Below are positions 51,901-61,068 of a stretch of DNA of 64,000 nucleotides, piece by piece. This DNA is from Hemicentrotus pulcherrimus. Its lineage: Eukaryota; Echinodermata; Echinoidea; Camarodonta; Strongylocentrotidae. Within the stretch, counting starts at the first letter, position 1, and each line of letters starts with the position of its first letter. The stretch spans positions 99,979-163,978 of the forward strand of contig BEXV01000668.1 of assembly GCA_003118195.1 (NCBI GenBank), read 5' to 3'. Position numbers and translations under genes: made by a program. The notes under the pieces are model-generated. The model did no database searches, had not been told where the DNA came from, and was given only the letters and a program-made list of their open reading frames with translations.

Positions 51901-52510
51901 CAAACAAAAATAAAGCAACTGAAATCATACATTTTTGCGTAATCAATTAATTGTAAGTTATTAAATAAGCCTAAAAATAGTATTTTCTAGAGAAATTATT
52001 CAACAATTAATCCCCTTTTAATCAATCAATTACACGGAGGACGGGCAGGGTCATATTCATTACAGCCATTTATCTTCCTCGAGATGATGCCAAACTTTTG
52101 ATGATAATGATCGATTGTGAATAATAATATGCAATGCAAAATAATGATGCTATTGGTTTAAAAAATAATGGCAAGATATGCATTTGAAAATACATTATCA
52201 GACAATATTTGTAAACCAGGAAAAATGTACTACCTTTTATTTTAGACATAGTTATCTCTTGATCCATTATCAATATAATGCCCGTCAATTCATGATGCAA
52301 TTATCAATCCTACTTAGTCATTTCTATTTTTTGTTTAATGACACGACAAACAAAATCAATATTGTGGAGGAAAAAAAATGATTACAAATTATTCCGGTTA
52401 TTTTACTATTTCATGTACTTACATCTTGTTGGATAAGCGGCAGCATCAAACGAAGTGAAAAGCAAGACGGTAATGTACGAAGAAAGTTTCTGTATTCCTT
52501 TGAATTTCAT
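48677..52510 (-). CDS. Secreted C-type lectin-like/PAN domain protein, complete four-exon gene
   Basis: Exons, in transcript order: 52510-52423, 51067-50771, 49645-49514, 48972-48677. All junctions are GT-AG and phase 1, and the joined frame gives 270 residues without a stop. Layout: signal peptide 1 to about 25; C-type lectin-like domain about 33-172; PAN/apple-like domain about 173-270. There is no membrane segment after the signal, so the product is probably secreted. Lectin-fold landmarks are C34 and C48 (N-terminal hairpin of the long form), C67 (end of the first helix), WIG at 104-106, the NWSPGNPD stretch at 129-136, W158 and C171. The usual inner cysteine pair flanking the last tryptophan is absent; C107 and C118 are present instead. 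The WND calcium-binding motif is missing and the EPN/QPD position reads GNPD, so sugar binding is uncertain. Echinoderms have many such small lectins in immunity and adhesion; the function here is inference. Confidence 0.82.
48973..49513 (-). other. Lectin-PAN gene, intron 3
   Basis: 541-bp phase-1 intron carrying a (CT)n/(CA)n microsatellite at about 49128-49225. Confidence 0.75.
49514..49645 (-). CDS. Lectin-PAN gene, exon 3 (second half of lectin domain)
   Basis: 132 bp, phase 1 at both ends. Acceptor TTCATCTCAG, donor GAAT|GTAAGT. Joined to exon 2 it restores NNWSPGNPDENKS, the conserved W-x-x-G-x-P-D region of the fold, and ends SGWVQQNTKLKRSAVCE. Homologous exons lie at 59204-59308 and 57818-57928. 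The frame continues past the donor for some codons (KSISPEDFK), echoing the continuation in the second gene. Confidence 0.8.
49646..50770 (-). other. Lectin-PAN gene, intron 2
   Basis: 1125-bp phase-1 intron, AT-rich, with no recognised element. Confidence 0.75.
50771..51067 (-). CDS. Lectin-PAN gene, exon 2 (first half of lectin domain)
   Basis: 297 bp, phase 1 at both ends. Acceptor TTTTCTAAACAG, donor AACA|GTAAGT. Encodes residues 30-128: SCPDGWTHHSPDSTRCYKLL, then KWADAQIACEEPG, GSYLFVPSSVEEE, and EIWIGCSD with TTFRCYKENEV. These match the C-type lectin pattern C-x-x-G-W, C-Y, W-x-x-A-x-x-x-C, L-x-x-x-x-S-x-x-E-E and W-I-G. The homologous exon in the neighbouring gene is at 58511-58837. 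Confidence 0.82.
51068..52422 (-). other. Lectin-PAN gene, intron 1
   Basis: 1355-bp phase-1 intron. Positions 51590-51745 are A-rich on the plus strand, and 51755-51890 is a markedly GC-richer patch (see findings) that may be an inserted repeat. Confidence 0.75.
52423..52510 (-). CDS. Lectin-PAN gene, exon 1 (signal peptide)
   Basis: Encodes 29 residues starting MKFKGIQKLSSYITVLLF, a basic start and hydrophobic core typical of a secretion signal, with probable cleavage after the AAA near residue 25. Ends at the donor AGAT|GTAAGT, phase 1. The ATG at 52510 is the only start that gives the signal. It lies 65 bp downstream of a TATA box. Confidence 0.8.
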
Positions 52511-52574
52511 GATCTCATTCCTGTTTTCCAGCAGAACACAATGTTTCAGCAATGGCTCATCGTTCTGAATTCAA

Positions 52575-52582
52575 TATTTATA
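52575..52582 (-). promoter_or_regulatory. TATA box of the lectin-PAN gene
   Basis: TATAAATA on the minus strand, next to a GC-rich CCGCGGGT, 65-72 bp upstream of the start codon. The spacing implies a short 5' untranslated region beginning near 52550. Confidence 0.55.
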
Positions 52583-52833
52583 ACCCGCGGCTTAGAGGTG
52601 GTGCGTCCCGTTTGCAGGCTTCAAAGACAAACAAAAGAAAATACCAACTAAAAATTCCCCTGAAAAGATTAGAACTGGTAATTAATTAACTCTATGCAGA
52701 ATTATATCGACCGTTAGACATTTTTGCAACGCGTTTCTAAATATTACATCCTGTATGCGTAGAAAATAGTCTGATTTTCAGACCCTCGTACCGAATGATC
52801 GTACGTTTTGTTCTGCGCGAAGATTCAACCAGC

Positions 52834-53098
52834 TTAAAGATAAACTTTAGTACTGGAAATGCGATTGCATTGTGAAAGGAAAGGTGCGGAAAGGATCAGA
52901 AACAGTTGATCATGTAGCATGTATGTATTGGTGTGCACTGCAAGGTTCTAGAGTCATCGAAATCAGCCAGTATACATTTTCTTCCAAAATTGTTTTGCAC
53001 ATGTCATTTATTTGTAATCTTGAACATTCAGTGCAAGTTTCGTTTGATTCTGTGAGAATTAATTTTCTTGTTTTTACCAGTACTGGAGTTTATCTTGA
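52834..53098 (+). mobile_element. Family A MITE, internally deleted copy
   Basis: Starts TTAAAGATAAACTTTAGTAC and ends GTACTGGAGTTTATCTTGA. The terminal repeats are the clearest of the family. About 120 bp of the interior (the GATGTATATGGGAC region) is missing relative to the copy at 37553. It lies about 250 bp upstream of the lectin-PAN TATA box. Confidence 0.75.
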
Positions 53099-56000
53099 AC
53101 TTTGGCCTTTACAAAAAGTGGGTTATTGATGTGTACAAATACTCACGTACCCTTCACAGCTCATGTTACGTATGCTATTACCAAAGAAAAAAAAGTCAGT
53201 CAGTCACTCAATAGTGTCTGACAGTAAATTCTGGAAAGTAAAAGAGTTTCCTCGCATAATTTGAATACTAGGACACTGATAACGTTTAAATGTCACAGAT
53301 AGGACATGCGTGTCGTATTCATAATTCCTGCAAAGTTTTACAGAATTTGATGTTAGCTGCAAAAACAATACACTAACTTGAAAGTTGCATGCTAAAATGG
53401 CAGCCACAAGCGAGTTATGTAACCCATGGGTGATATGATGTTCCCCTTCCAGTTCATCTCCTACTACAGTTTCCACTGCAGATTGTGAGAATACTATAGC
53501 TTTGGTTAGTCATTCATAACAAATAATGCATGTCCACAACAAAGGCCATTGGAGATTTCGTCAAAAAAAAAAAAAATAGCCTCTCAAATATTAGATTTAA
53601 TTAAACTAATTATCATAATATCGTCTACGGTCAGTCAAGCCAGACCACATGCACAACGGAATGCTGATCCTCATGAAATAGTTCTGGTGGGAATTAATGA
53701 TTTCAGACCTCAAAAGAAATTAGAGTTTCCATTTTTTGTCCTATTATATATAGCACTGTATTGTCTCGCGAGAAAGGCGCTGCAATGACGTTCACTGAAA
53801 GAACACACATGGAATAGAAGTTAATTACTTGGAACTCAATGCTCGTTGCGACAGAGCAAGAAGATAATAGGGTCATTCTCACTTGTAAAAATGCTCAATA
53901 AAAAGTGAAATTGGTAAAATTGTGCTGAAATTAAATTGAATCTGCGTTCAATATCTAAATGAGTAAATCCGCTATATAGAAGACAACCAGAAAGTAGTAT
54001 AGCTGTAGCTTGAATGAACCTTACTTTCCAAAAGGGGGCAACGTATATAGATAAGTTAAACAATTATCCAAATTACATTATTCAAAGAAAAATCATAGCC
54101 TTGTACTCAGTCGTTTTCATTTATTTTCTTCATTGAACGGTTAACCATTCATTCCCAGGCAAGAAATGTATTGTGTACGGAACAATGCTGCGATTCAATA
54201 TCATCATATAAAATGTGTACATGACCCACGATACAAATCTTATGTCAAATATCAAGATAAAGAAATAATCGACTGAAGAAAGACTACTGATGTATCTTTA
54301 CATGATTGATAATCGTAAATAATTAATGAATCAAAATTGAAACTAAGTGAAAGGCAGAAAAGGATTCCAAGTCCTTTAGGCATAATGGTCATTTAAAATA
54401 GACGGGCCCATGTCGCTGAAAGCAGAATTACTGTTAAGTCAATTATCAAGAAGGATTATTGTAAATTTGTTTTATCATAATAATTCAATTATTCACAAAG
54501 GGACGTAGAGCCTGCATAGCCTTGTCGCGTCTCTCAAAATATCATCGAACTATATCAAAGACATCTGAGAGAGACAACGTAATGTAAATAGGACAATCAT
54601 AGCTCCATGACTGGTGTTTATTTAGAGCGCTTCCAGGTCGAAATAAAGACAAATAAACCCTATTACAATGAGCACTCTTCAAATCTGCTCAGTAGAAAAA
54701 TAAAATAATGATTATAATGACTTTCAATATTATCAAAACATAATAAAGCGTAACAAAACACGATTTTGTATCATAACAATATTAGATTGGTCATGAAAGT
54801 GCTAGAAATTTAGTAAATTTAGTATCCGAAAGATGAATTACATCAAAAGGCAATTGTGCAATAGAAATATCAGCCCATATATCCGATATCATCTGACCAA
54901 GTAACCTTGTCTTTCCTTGTCAATGTTTTCCACTTTTCTTCCCTAGCCTCGTCTTTGCCTTATCTCCCTCTCTCCTTTTTTTGTTTCTCTCTTCCTCTCT
55001 CTTTATTCTCTCTCTCTCTTCTCTCTATTTCTCTCTCTATCTTTTTTCTCTCTCTTTCTCGCTCTCTCTCCGACTAATTGCATAGCTAATTTAGATGAGT
55101 GCAGCCATCAGCTGTGGCAAAATAGATAAAGTAAACAATGAAATGAAAATCCTTTTAAAAAAATACTGACGGTCCTTCTCTATTGCAGAAGCATACTTTG
55201 GAATCATATTTATGACATGTTCTCCTACTTTAACAAAAATATATCTTACTGCTATACAAAACGAAACAAATCAAATCACATACACTGATACAGTTATTTC
55301 TCACAAGACACAAAATATTTAATTTACCTACATGACACTAAATATCTACATTTCTAAAACAATATTTCAGTCTTCTAAAAAAAATGACGCTTTCAATAAA
55401 AAAATGTACATCTTCGGATGCAGTATTTATTTTAAAGATAATAATAGAATTAGAACTTTTTGTCTCCTTAACTGCTGTAGCTTTATATGAATGGTATAGC
55501 AATAATTACTCGCATTATCAGGTATACATTTATTCATCATTCTCTTTAAATCATGTTAACGAAACAACATTCGTCATGTACTTCAATATCATATTACTCT
55601 CATGTTACATCTTTGCTCATCAGTTTCAGCAGAAATACTTGTGTTCAGCATTATCAGATAATACAGAGACAATCTTTTTATTGTACTTATGAATGAATTA
55701 TTACACTTCAATAATGGAAAGGAAGAAAAAAACGTTCATACATATTCAGTTTTCCACGAACATGAATTACACATAAATGATTGCCTTTTGGATTATACAT
55801 TTGCTAGAAAGGCACAACAATTAGTCGATCTTTGGGATATTCTGTAAATATGTTAGAATAGTTAGAGTTAGAATTTTGCTCATAATAATTGTAAAGGATT
55901 TGGTTTCTCCACGACTCCTTATTTTTGATATTTACGTTCATAAACCATCAACGTTGGCAGTCATTGAAAAGACATTATAATTTTGATTTCATTTGCTGCC

Positions 56001-56784
56001 TCACACTTAAAGTGACCATTACTTTTATACAAATATACATTGTCTTGAGAGGTTTTGGTCGAAACTATGAGCAAGAGGTTATTCCAATAGCCCTATTGGA
56101 GTCACCGAGGCCCAAAGTTGTAACCAGAACCTGGAAAAAAGGGCAGGGTATATTTTCTTATAACCTGCATCAACAACAACAAAGAAAAATATATATTTAT
56201 TTTAAAAATATATATTTTATTACAATTTGGAATTTGGAACATTTTACATATTTTGAATTATATGAAATTTATCGAATTAAAAGAAATTACAAAAAATCTG
56301 AAAATAAAATTTTGATAAAATTGTCATTTTGTTCTCAACTCCCAAATGGTACTCCCAAATACTACTTTTTCGGAGAAACCTTGAAATGGTCGACATTCTG
56401 TTCAAGTGTAAAGCTGTCAACCAATAAAAAAACAAATACATTTTTTATGCAGGATATAATATACAAGGAAACATACGGTCTTGAGAGGTCCTGTTGAAAC
56501 TAAATGACTTTAGAATTATTTGCCGAAGCAAATGGTACTATTGGAGTCACCGATGCCAATAGTTTCAACCAGTACTTCGAAGGATTTATTTGTTTATTAA
56601 ATCTTGCATTAAACAAAATATTTTCAAAAAGAGAAAGAAAAGGTATCAACATTTTGAAGTTAGATGAAAAAATGTAAATTAAAATGTAATTTTGTCAACA
56701 ATTGCAACATTTTAAAATGTATTTAATTTAAAATAATTATCAACAAAAAAATGTTACAGAAATTTAACAACCCTACCCCCCCCC
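53099..56784. other. Non-coding stretch
   Basis: AT-rich DNA between the lectin-PAN promoter and the VPS39 exon. CT-rich tract at 54950-55072. A diverged direct repeat occurs at 56043-56133 and 56480-56579 (CTTGAGAGGT, then TATTGGAGTCACCGA, then AACCAG). The long frame at 55925-56497 runs through this repeat and AT-rich filler and is not a credible gene. No upstream VPS39 exon was recognised. Confidence 0.5.
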
Positions 56785-56785
56785 N
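56785..56785. other. Single-N contig join after poly-C
   Basis: CCCCCCCCC then N. The true distance and even the adjacency across this point are uncertain. This matters for locating the missing VPS39 exons. Confidence 0.85.
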
Positions 56786-57241
56786 TACATTGTTCAAGGG
56801 TCTGCTCTCTAGGGTGCAGCTTTAAATGCATTATGTATGTACAAACATGTATGGTGTGAATGTTACATGTAAATGCAGCCTTTATTGTAGTCTGGAGCAG
56901 ACTTTTTTGTGCACAAATTATGATTTTACTGGAAACTGAGGAAGCAGAATTATGTAAGACATTACATGTATAATGGCAACATAAGATTTTCGTTTTGACA
57001 TCAACGTCTTCATATTTGTTTTACGAGCATTATTGTATCTTCTAGGATTGTTTTGAATGTGAATCCCAAGCCTTGTCATGTAAGAAAGTTGAAGAGTCAA
57101 TACTTGAGTTCTAATTGTGTACTGAATCGGGTATTTAATTTGCTTATTAAGTATACATTTCACTGAAAGCTTGAATTGCATTTATGAAACTTGTGTTATA
57201 ACTCTGTTTCTATTTCATCAATCTATTTTTATATTCTTTAG

Positions 57242-57418
57242 GTACGAGAACAACACATTCACTACCAGAGCCAGCGTTGCGTCATCAATGATGAGAAGAA
57301 CTGTGTGGTCTGCAAGAAACGTATAGGGAACAGCGCCTTTGCCCGCTACCCCAACGGAGTCATCGTACATTACTACTGCTGTAAAGACCCTAAAGTCTGC
57401 CCCGTAGAACCAACATGA
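57242..57418 (+). CDS. VPS39: VPS39 (HOPS complex subunit), terminal exon
   Basis: Preceded by the acceptor TTTATATTCTTTAG. The frame from 57242 gives 58 residues and TGA. The segment DEKNCVVCKKRIGNSAFARY followed by PNGVIVHYYCC is the C-terminal zinc-binding module of VPS39/Vam6, almost identical to vertebrate VPS39 (C-x-x-C near the start, then H and C near the end). VPS39 is the subunit of the HOPS tethering complex that binds Rab7 on late endosomes and lysosomes. Only the last exon is present. The preceding coding sequence (clathrin-repeat region) was not recognised upstream within the window and may lie across the join at 56785. The gene is tail-to-tail with the second lectin gene on the other strand. 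A possible AATAAA is at 57719-57724. Confidence 0.93.
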   Translation, partial: VREQHIHYQSQRCVINDEKNCVVCKKRIGNSAFARYPNGVIVHYYCCKDPKVCPVEPT

Positions 57419-57654
57419 CAGAATTGTATAAGATCCTGCACGTCGCCGATGCCGGAATGTGGTTTGTTGTTGTTTTTTTGTTTAGGGAAGTATTATCTTT
57501 CAAATGCCGCTGGAATTTAACCTTTTCATCTTTTGGCCTGCAAATGGGACATAGTACCTTTAATTGAGGGCTGATTTGATGAGATAACCACCTGTCAGTG
57601 ACCACACAGGGAGGTCTAATCCCTCCTGGCCAAACTTGTGGAGACAGGCTTTAT

Positions 57655-57780
57655 CGCTACCCTAAACCGAACCTAAAATCCCATTACAATCTTGACCCCA
57701 ACCCTCTTATGTTGAAGAAATAAAGCCCGGAGCAATTGCCGCTATGAAAGCAAATGTCGGAACGCCCACAGGGTACTTCT
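57655..57780 (+). repeat. Dispersed repeat, family B (duplicated unit 1)
   Basis: CTACCCTAAACCGAACCTAA, then GAAATAAAGCCCGGAGCAAT and GCAAATGTCGGAACGCCCAC. It matches 58893-59010 closely, as part of the tandem duplication, and 22139-22260 more distantly. Confidence 0.7.
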
Positions 57781-57817
57781 GTTGACATGATAGCGTCAGG
57801 AGATAATGATAACTTAC

Positions 57818-57928
57818 ACTCGCACAAAACACCTTGATTATCCTTTTTTTGAGCCCAAACACCCTCCTTAACTTTGTAAACAAATCCATTATCTATCTTT
57901 CCGTCTGGCTGCTCACCAGTTTGCCAAT
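57818..57928 (-). CDS. Second lectin gene, unit 1 second-half lectin exon
   Basis: 111 bp, phase 1 both ends; acceptor TTTTGCTTCAG, donor GAGT|GTAAGT. Encodes YWQTGEQPDGKIDNG across the junction, then KEGVWAQKKDNQGVLCE. A QPD triplet sits at the position used for galactose-type sugar recognition in classical lectins, but WND is absent. The frame stays open past the donor for about 44 more codons, to a stop near 57686, and includes three cysteines. Confidence 0.7.
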
Positions 57929-60900
57929 CTGAAGCAAAAGAAGAAGAAGAAAAAAGGAAACAAACAAACAAACAAACGACAGTTTATATGTATGTTTATA
58001 AACATTTTAAAGGTATCAAAAATATCTAAAGCCAAAATCAGGCTATTGTGACTTTCATCGTCTGATCATCAGGTCAGTACTATCTATCGTTTAGCTTTTA
58101 TCGTACAGTTTAATGAAATTCATCGTTTGTAAGAACAATTTACTATTGTCCTTACAAAGCTGTCATAAATGAAAACAAAAGTTAAGGAAATCTTACCATC
58201 ACAAAAATATTAATAAATCAAATAGTTAATTCATATTCACTATAAATAAAATTTTAGGAAAAAAATAGTTGTGATGTTACATTGAAGATTATTCGGAATT
58301 GCTACCAGCTTAATTTCCTTTTTTTAATAATTCTTCGTTGTCAACGTAAAGATAAATTGCGTCAATCATCTCGGGAAAATTTTTGTTTTTGTGGTTTAAA
58401 TGCAGCTTATTATTTTCATCCTTCCGCACATCCACACTCACCTTTTCATTCTCTTGCAACTCCCACACACGCACATTACATACCGGCACTTCGCGTAAAT
58501 AAGCACTTACAGGTATATTCCATATGCTCATTCTCGTTGAAGCATTTGAATGCAGTCACACTCACTGCCCCACAGCCGATGTAATATTCATTGAATGAAG
58601 TAAGTGACATTAAGCTATTAATCAAATCCTCCTCAGAAGAAGATGAAGGTACATAGAGGTAAGATCCAGAAGGGGAAATGCTGGGGTCTTTACAAGCGTC
58701 TTTTGCAGCTGGCCATTCCATTTTATCAGGNAAAAAAAAAGGGTGCTCTTGGAAAAATATATAGATTCTTCTCCGACATTCGGAATCACCATGATATTCC
58801 ACAGAGTGTGTTTTTAAGAAACATGTTCCTTTGACAACTGCTTCGTCATTATTTACCTACACTTAATAAATTCATAACATCTACTATGGACCCAAAACCC
58901 TAAATCGAACCTAAAAACCCATTACAATCTTGACCTAACCCTATTATGTTGACGAAATAAAGCCCGGACCAATTACCTCAAGAGCAAATGTCGGAACACC
59001 CATAGGGTGGTGTTGATAATATGTAACTTTGAAGTCTGATTAATTTATCAATTACTTTAGTCATTTATTTTTAATTATGAAACAATGTGTCCTTCATGTA
59101 TATTTTGTTATCTGTGTTGTATCTGCATGTGAAATATAAAACCAATAAACTCAACTCAAGTCAACTCAACTCGTGATATCGTCAGGAGATAATGCTAACT
59201 TACACTCGCACAAAACATTTTTCGAATCTTTAGATTGCTCCCAAAAACCATTCTTAATCAAAACTCCTTTTGCTGTATCTCCATCTGGCTGGTTAACATT
59301 TTTCCAATCTAAAAAATAAACAAACAAACAACTGAACGAAGCAAACAAAAAACAACGATTTATATGTATGTTTATACAAATTCAAATATGTCAAAGATAA
59401 TGTAATATGCCCAAATCATGCTACATTTACTAATTATTATGACTTTCATTATCTGATCATCAGGTCAGTGCTATATTTTGGTGAGGGTTTAATTAATTAT
59501 TCAAAGTGTTTAAATTGCCTGGTAAGGTTTACTGAAAACCATCCGTGGAGGACCGGATGTATATAAAAAAAATTTTGTTGGGTTTATCATTGTCCTTAAA
59601 ATGCAGTCATCAAATAAAACAAAAGATAATGAAACTTTACAAGAACAAAATATTTATAAATTAAATTATTAATACATTTTCCCTTGAGAATAAAACCACT
59701 GAAAAATGTTTAGGTGATGTTATATCGATGATTTTTCTAAATTGCAATCAGCTTTATTTCCTTTTTTATATCTACTTCATTTTCAGCGTAAGGATGAATT
59801 GCGACAATCATCTCGGGAACAATTTTTGTGTGGTTTAAATGCAGCTTATTATTTGCAACCTTCCCTCACATCTACAACCACCCTCCCATCCCCCTCCCCC
59901 CCCCNTATGTATTGTATTGTTTTATTAAACTTCATTGATGTACATCAATATTCTGTTTATAAACATATAATCACTTTACAATGTAATGTAACAATCAATA
60001 TCTTGTTTGGGAACATATACATCATATAAGTCGATTTATAATGTAATGTACTGTATCAATATTCTGTAAACATATACCGTATAAATAAATTTACAATGCA
60101 GTGTTTATAGCAAAACAGAAGGAAAATTTTATCCAGCAGAAACACTCTTTTTTCTTTTTCAGTAATAACATGACATAATGCATATAGTAATATAATGTAC
60201 CATAAAAAACCAAAGATTTAGATATATAAAACATAATAAAGCACTTTTGTAAATAAGTTTTAACTCATGCAATACAAAATAGGTAAATTAGGTACATGGA
60301 ATGCCTAAAATAAATGACGTAATAGTACTTATACATAACTGCGACCTACTGCAGAACTAAACCAAAAGCATCGTGTTTAAAAAAAGATTTTGTAATTTCG
60401 TATCATATTAGGTATTTACATTCATCAGACCTTATCAATATTAGGATCGGTTGTCCCTTGTAAATTGTCATGACAAATTTTGTTGCACTTCTCGTCAGTT
60501 GCGATTTCACTTTTTTATAAATCAAAATAAGACAAGACAACTATTCACCCGCAAATATAAGTTAGTGCTCTCTCTCAAAACAGTGTTAGCTGTAATGAAA
60601 TGTTAATGGTTTATACGTAAAATAGGCCTATATTTCATCAAATCTGAGAAGAGAAAAAATTGTCAACCCCAATTCCCAACAGACATACCCCAAAAAGTCG
60701 TCATTTAGTAGGGAGGGGTGTCACTCCCTTTTCTAACAATGTCTCGTAGGAAGAGTGGGGGTGTGTCCACTTTTGATTAAGAGTTACCAACTTTTTAAAA
60801 AATGGTAGAGAATGGGAAATATCAAATGCTCCTCATTTCCAGCTCTAGCCATGCCCCTGACGTAATTTTCTGTCACTGGAAAGCTTCATGGACTTGGAAT

Positions 60901-61026
60901 AAACTCATTGCATGGTTAAAACTGGTTTTATTTGCACTTACCCATGGTTCCACGATTGTAAGCTGATAAAATAAAATTCAAGATGACAACAGCTGCAATC
61001 ATGGCGCTTCTTTTAGAATATTTCAT
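57818..61026 (-). CDS. Second C-type lectin-like gene with duplicated lectin exon pair (incomplete)
   Basis: Recognised exons in transcript order: signal exon 61026-60942, then [first-half lectin exon lost at the N at 59905], second-half exon 59308-59204, first-half exon 58837-58511, second-half exon 57928-57818. Every junction is phase 1, so a transcript with two consecutive lectin domains would stay in frame if the lost exon has normal length. No PAN exon was found before the convergent VPS39 end at 57418, so the 3' end is undefined. The gene could stop in the frame that continues past the last donor (stop about 57686). The two units are DNA-level duplicates including intron sequence, hence recent. 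The model could instead represent two alternative lectin domains, or a partly decayed copy. Confidence 0.55.
57929..58510 (-). other. Second lectin gene, unit 1 intron
   Basis: 582-bp phase-1 intron. It aligns with 59309 to about 59900 of unit 2 (for example TGATCATCAGGTCAGT and GGTTTAAATGCAGCTTATTA in both), which proves that the exon pair was duplicated as genomic DNA. It has an (AAAC)n run at 57955-57975. Confidence 0.75.
58511..58837 (-). CDS. Second lectin gene, unit 1 first-half lectin exon
   Basis: 327 bp with one N at 58731 next to a poly-A run; counting the N as one base, the frame is intact and phase 1 at both ends. Encodes KGTCFLKTHSVEYHGDSECR, then DKMEWPAAKDACKDP, SGSYLYVPSSSSEED, NEYYIGCGAV and TAFKCFNENEHMEY. 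It aligns along its length with exon 2 of the lectin-PAN gene, including the unusual IGC and F-x-C cysteines. The acceptor (GACGAAGCAG) has a poor pyrimidine tract, so splicing here is less certain. The segment around the N is less well conserved and may be mis-sequenced. Confidence 0.65.
58893..59016 (+). repeat. Dispersed repeat, family B (duplicated unit 2)
   Basis: ACCCTAAATCGAACCTAAAA, then GAAATAAAGCCCGGACCAAT and GCAAATGTCGGAACACCCAT. Its position relative to the exons is the same as in unit 1. Confidence 0.7.
59017..59171 (+). mobile_element. Short non-LTR retrotransposon 3' end-like insertion
   Basis: This 155-bp segment is present in unit 2 but absent at the equivalent place in unit 1 (TGTTGACATGATAGCGTCAG near 57780). 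It ends with ATATAAAACCAATAAACTCA and repeated CAACT units. A short tandem-repeat tail like this is typical of the 3' ends of CR1/L2/I-type LINEs or SINEs that use them. No reverse transcriptase sequence is included. Confidence 0.55.
59204..59308 (-). CDS. Second lectin gene, unit 2 second-half lectin exon
   Basis: 105 bp, phase 1 both ends; acceptor TTATTTTTTAG, donor GAGT|GTAAGT. Encodes WKNVNQPDGDTAKGVL then FWEQSKDSKNVLCE. It carries the same QPD triplet as unit 1 and the same absence of WND and of the inner cysteine pair. It is two codons shorter than its unit 1 counterpart. Confidence 0.7.
59309..59904 (-). other. Second lectin gene, unit 2 intron (truncated)
   Basis: Aligns with the unit 1 intron up to about 59880, then runs into a poly-C tract and the single N at 59905, where the first-half lectin exon would be expected. 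Confidence 0.65.
59905..59905. other. Single-N join replacing a lectin exon
   Basis: CCCCCCCCC then N. By alignment with unit 1, a first-half lectin exon should follow within about 75-100 bp, but unrelated AT-rich DNA follows. Confidence 0.75.
59906..60941. other. Intron 1 of the second lectin gene, no exon recognised
   Basis: AT-rich DNA. AATCAATATCTTGTTTGGGA-like short phrases repeat several times in 59930-60080 (ATATTCTGTTTATAAACATA and variants), a small local repeat. Confidence 0.5.
60942..61026 (-). CDS. Second lectin gene, exon 1 (signal peptide)
   Basis: 85 bp from the ATG at 61026 to the donor ATGG|GTAAGT, phase 1. It encodes 28 residues starting MKYSKRSAMIAAVVILNF, then ILSAYNRGTM: basic start, hydrophobic core, small residue before the likely cleavage site at about residue 22. 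Length, start (MK), phase and donor all parallel exon 1 of the lectin-PAN gene. The frame extends further upstream to 61113, but the internal ATG gives the proper signal. Confidence 0.65.
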
Positions 61027-61068
61027 GTTCGTATTCAGGAATGGGAAATGATTGTTGGTTAATTCAGT

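Noticed and set aside
55925..56497. 190-codon plus-strand frame, the longest N-free frame among those not compositional
   Set aside because: It runs through a diverged local direct repeat and an AT-rich filler giving Tyr/Ile/Lys/Asn-rich sequence. No domain, and no match to VPS39 exons.
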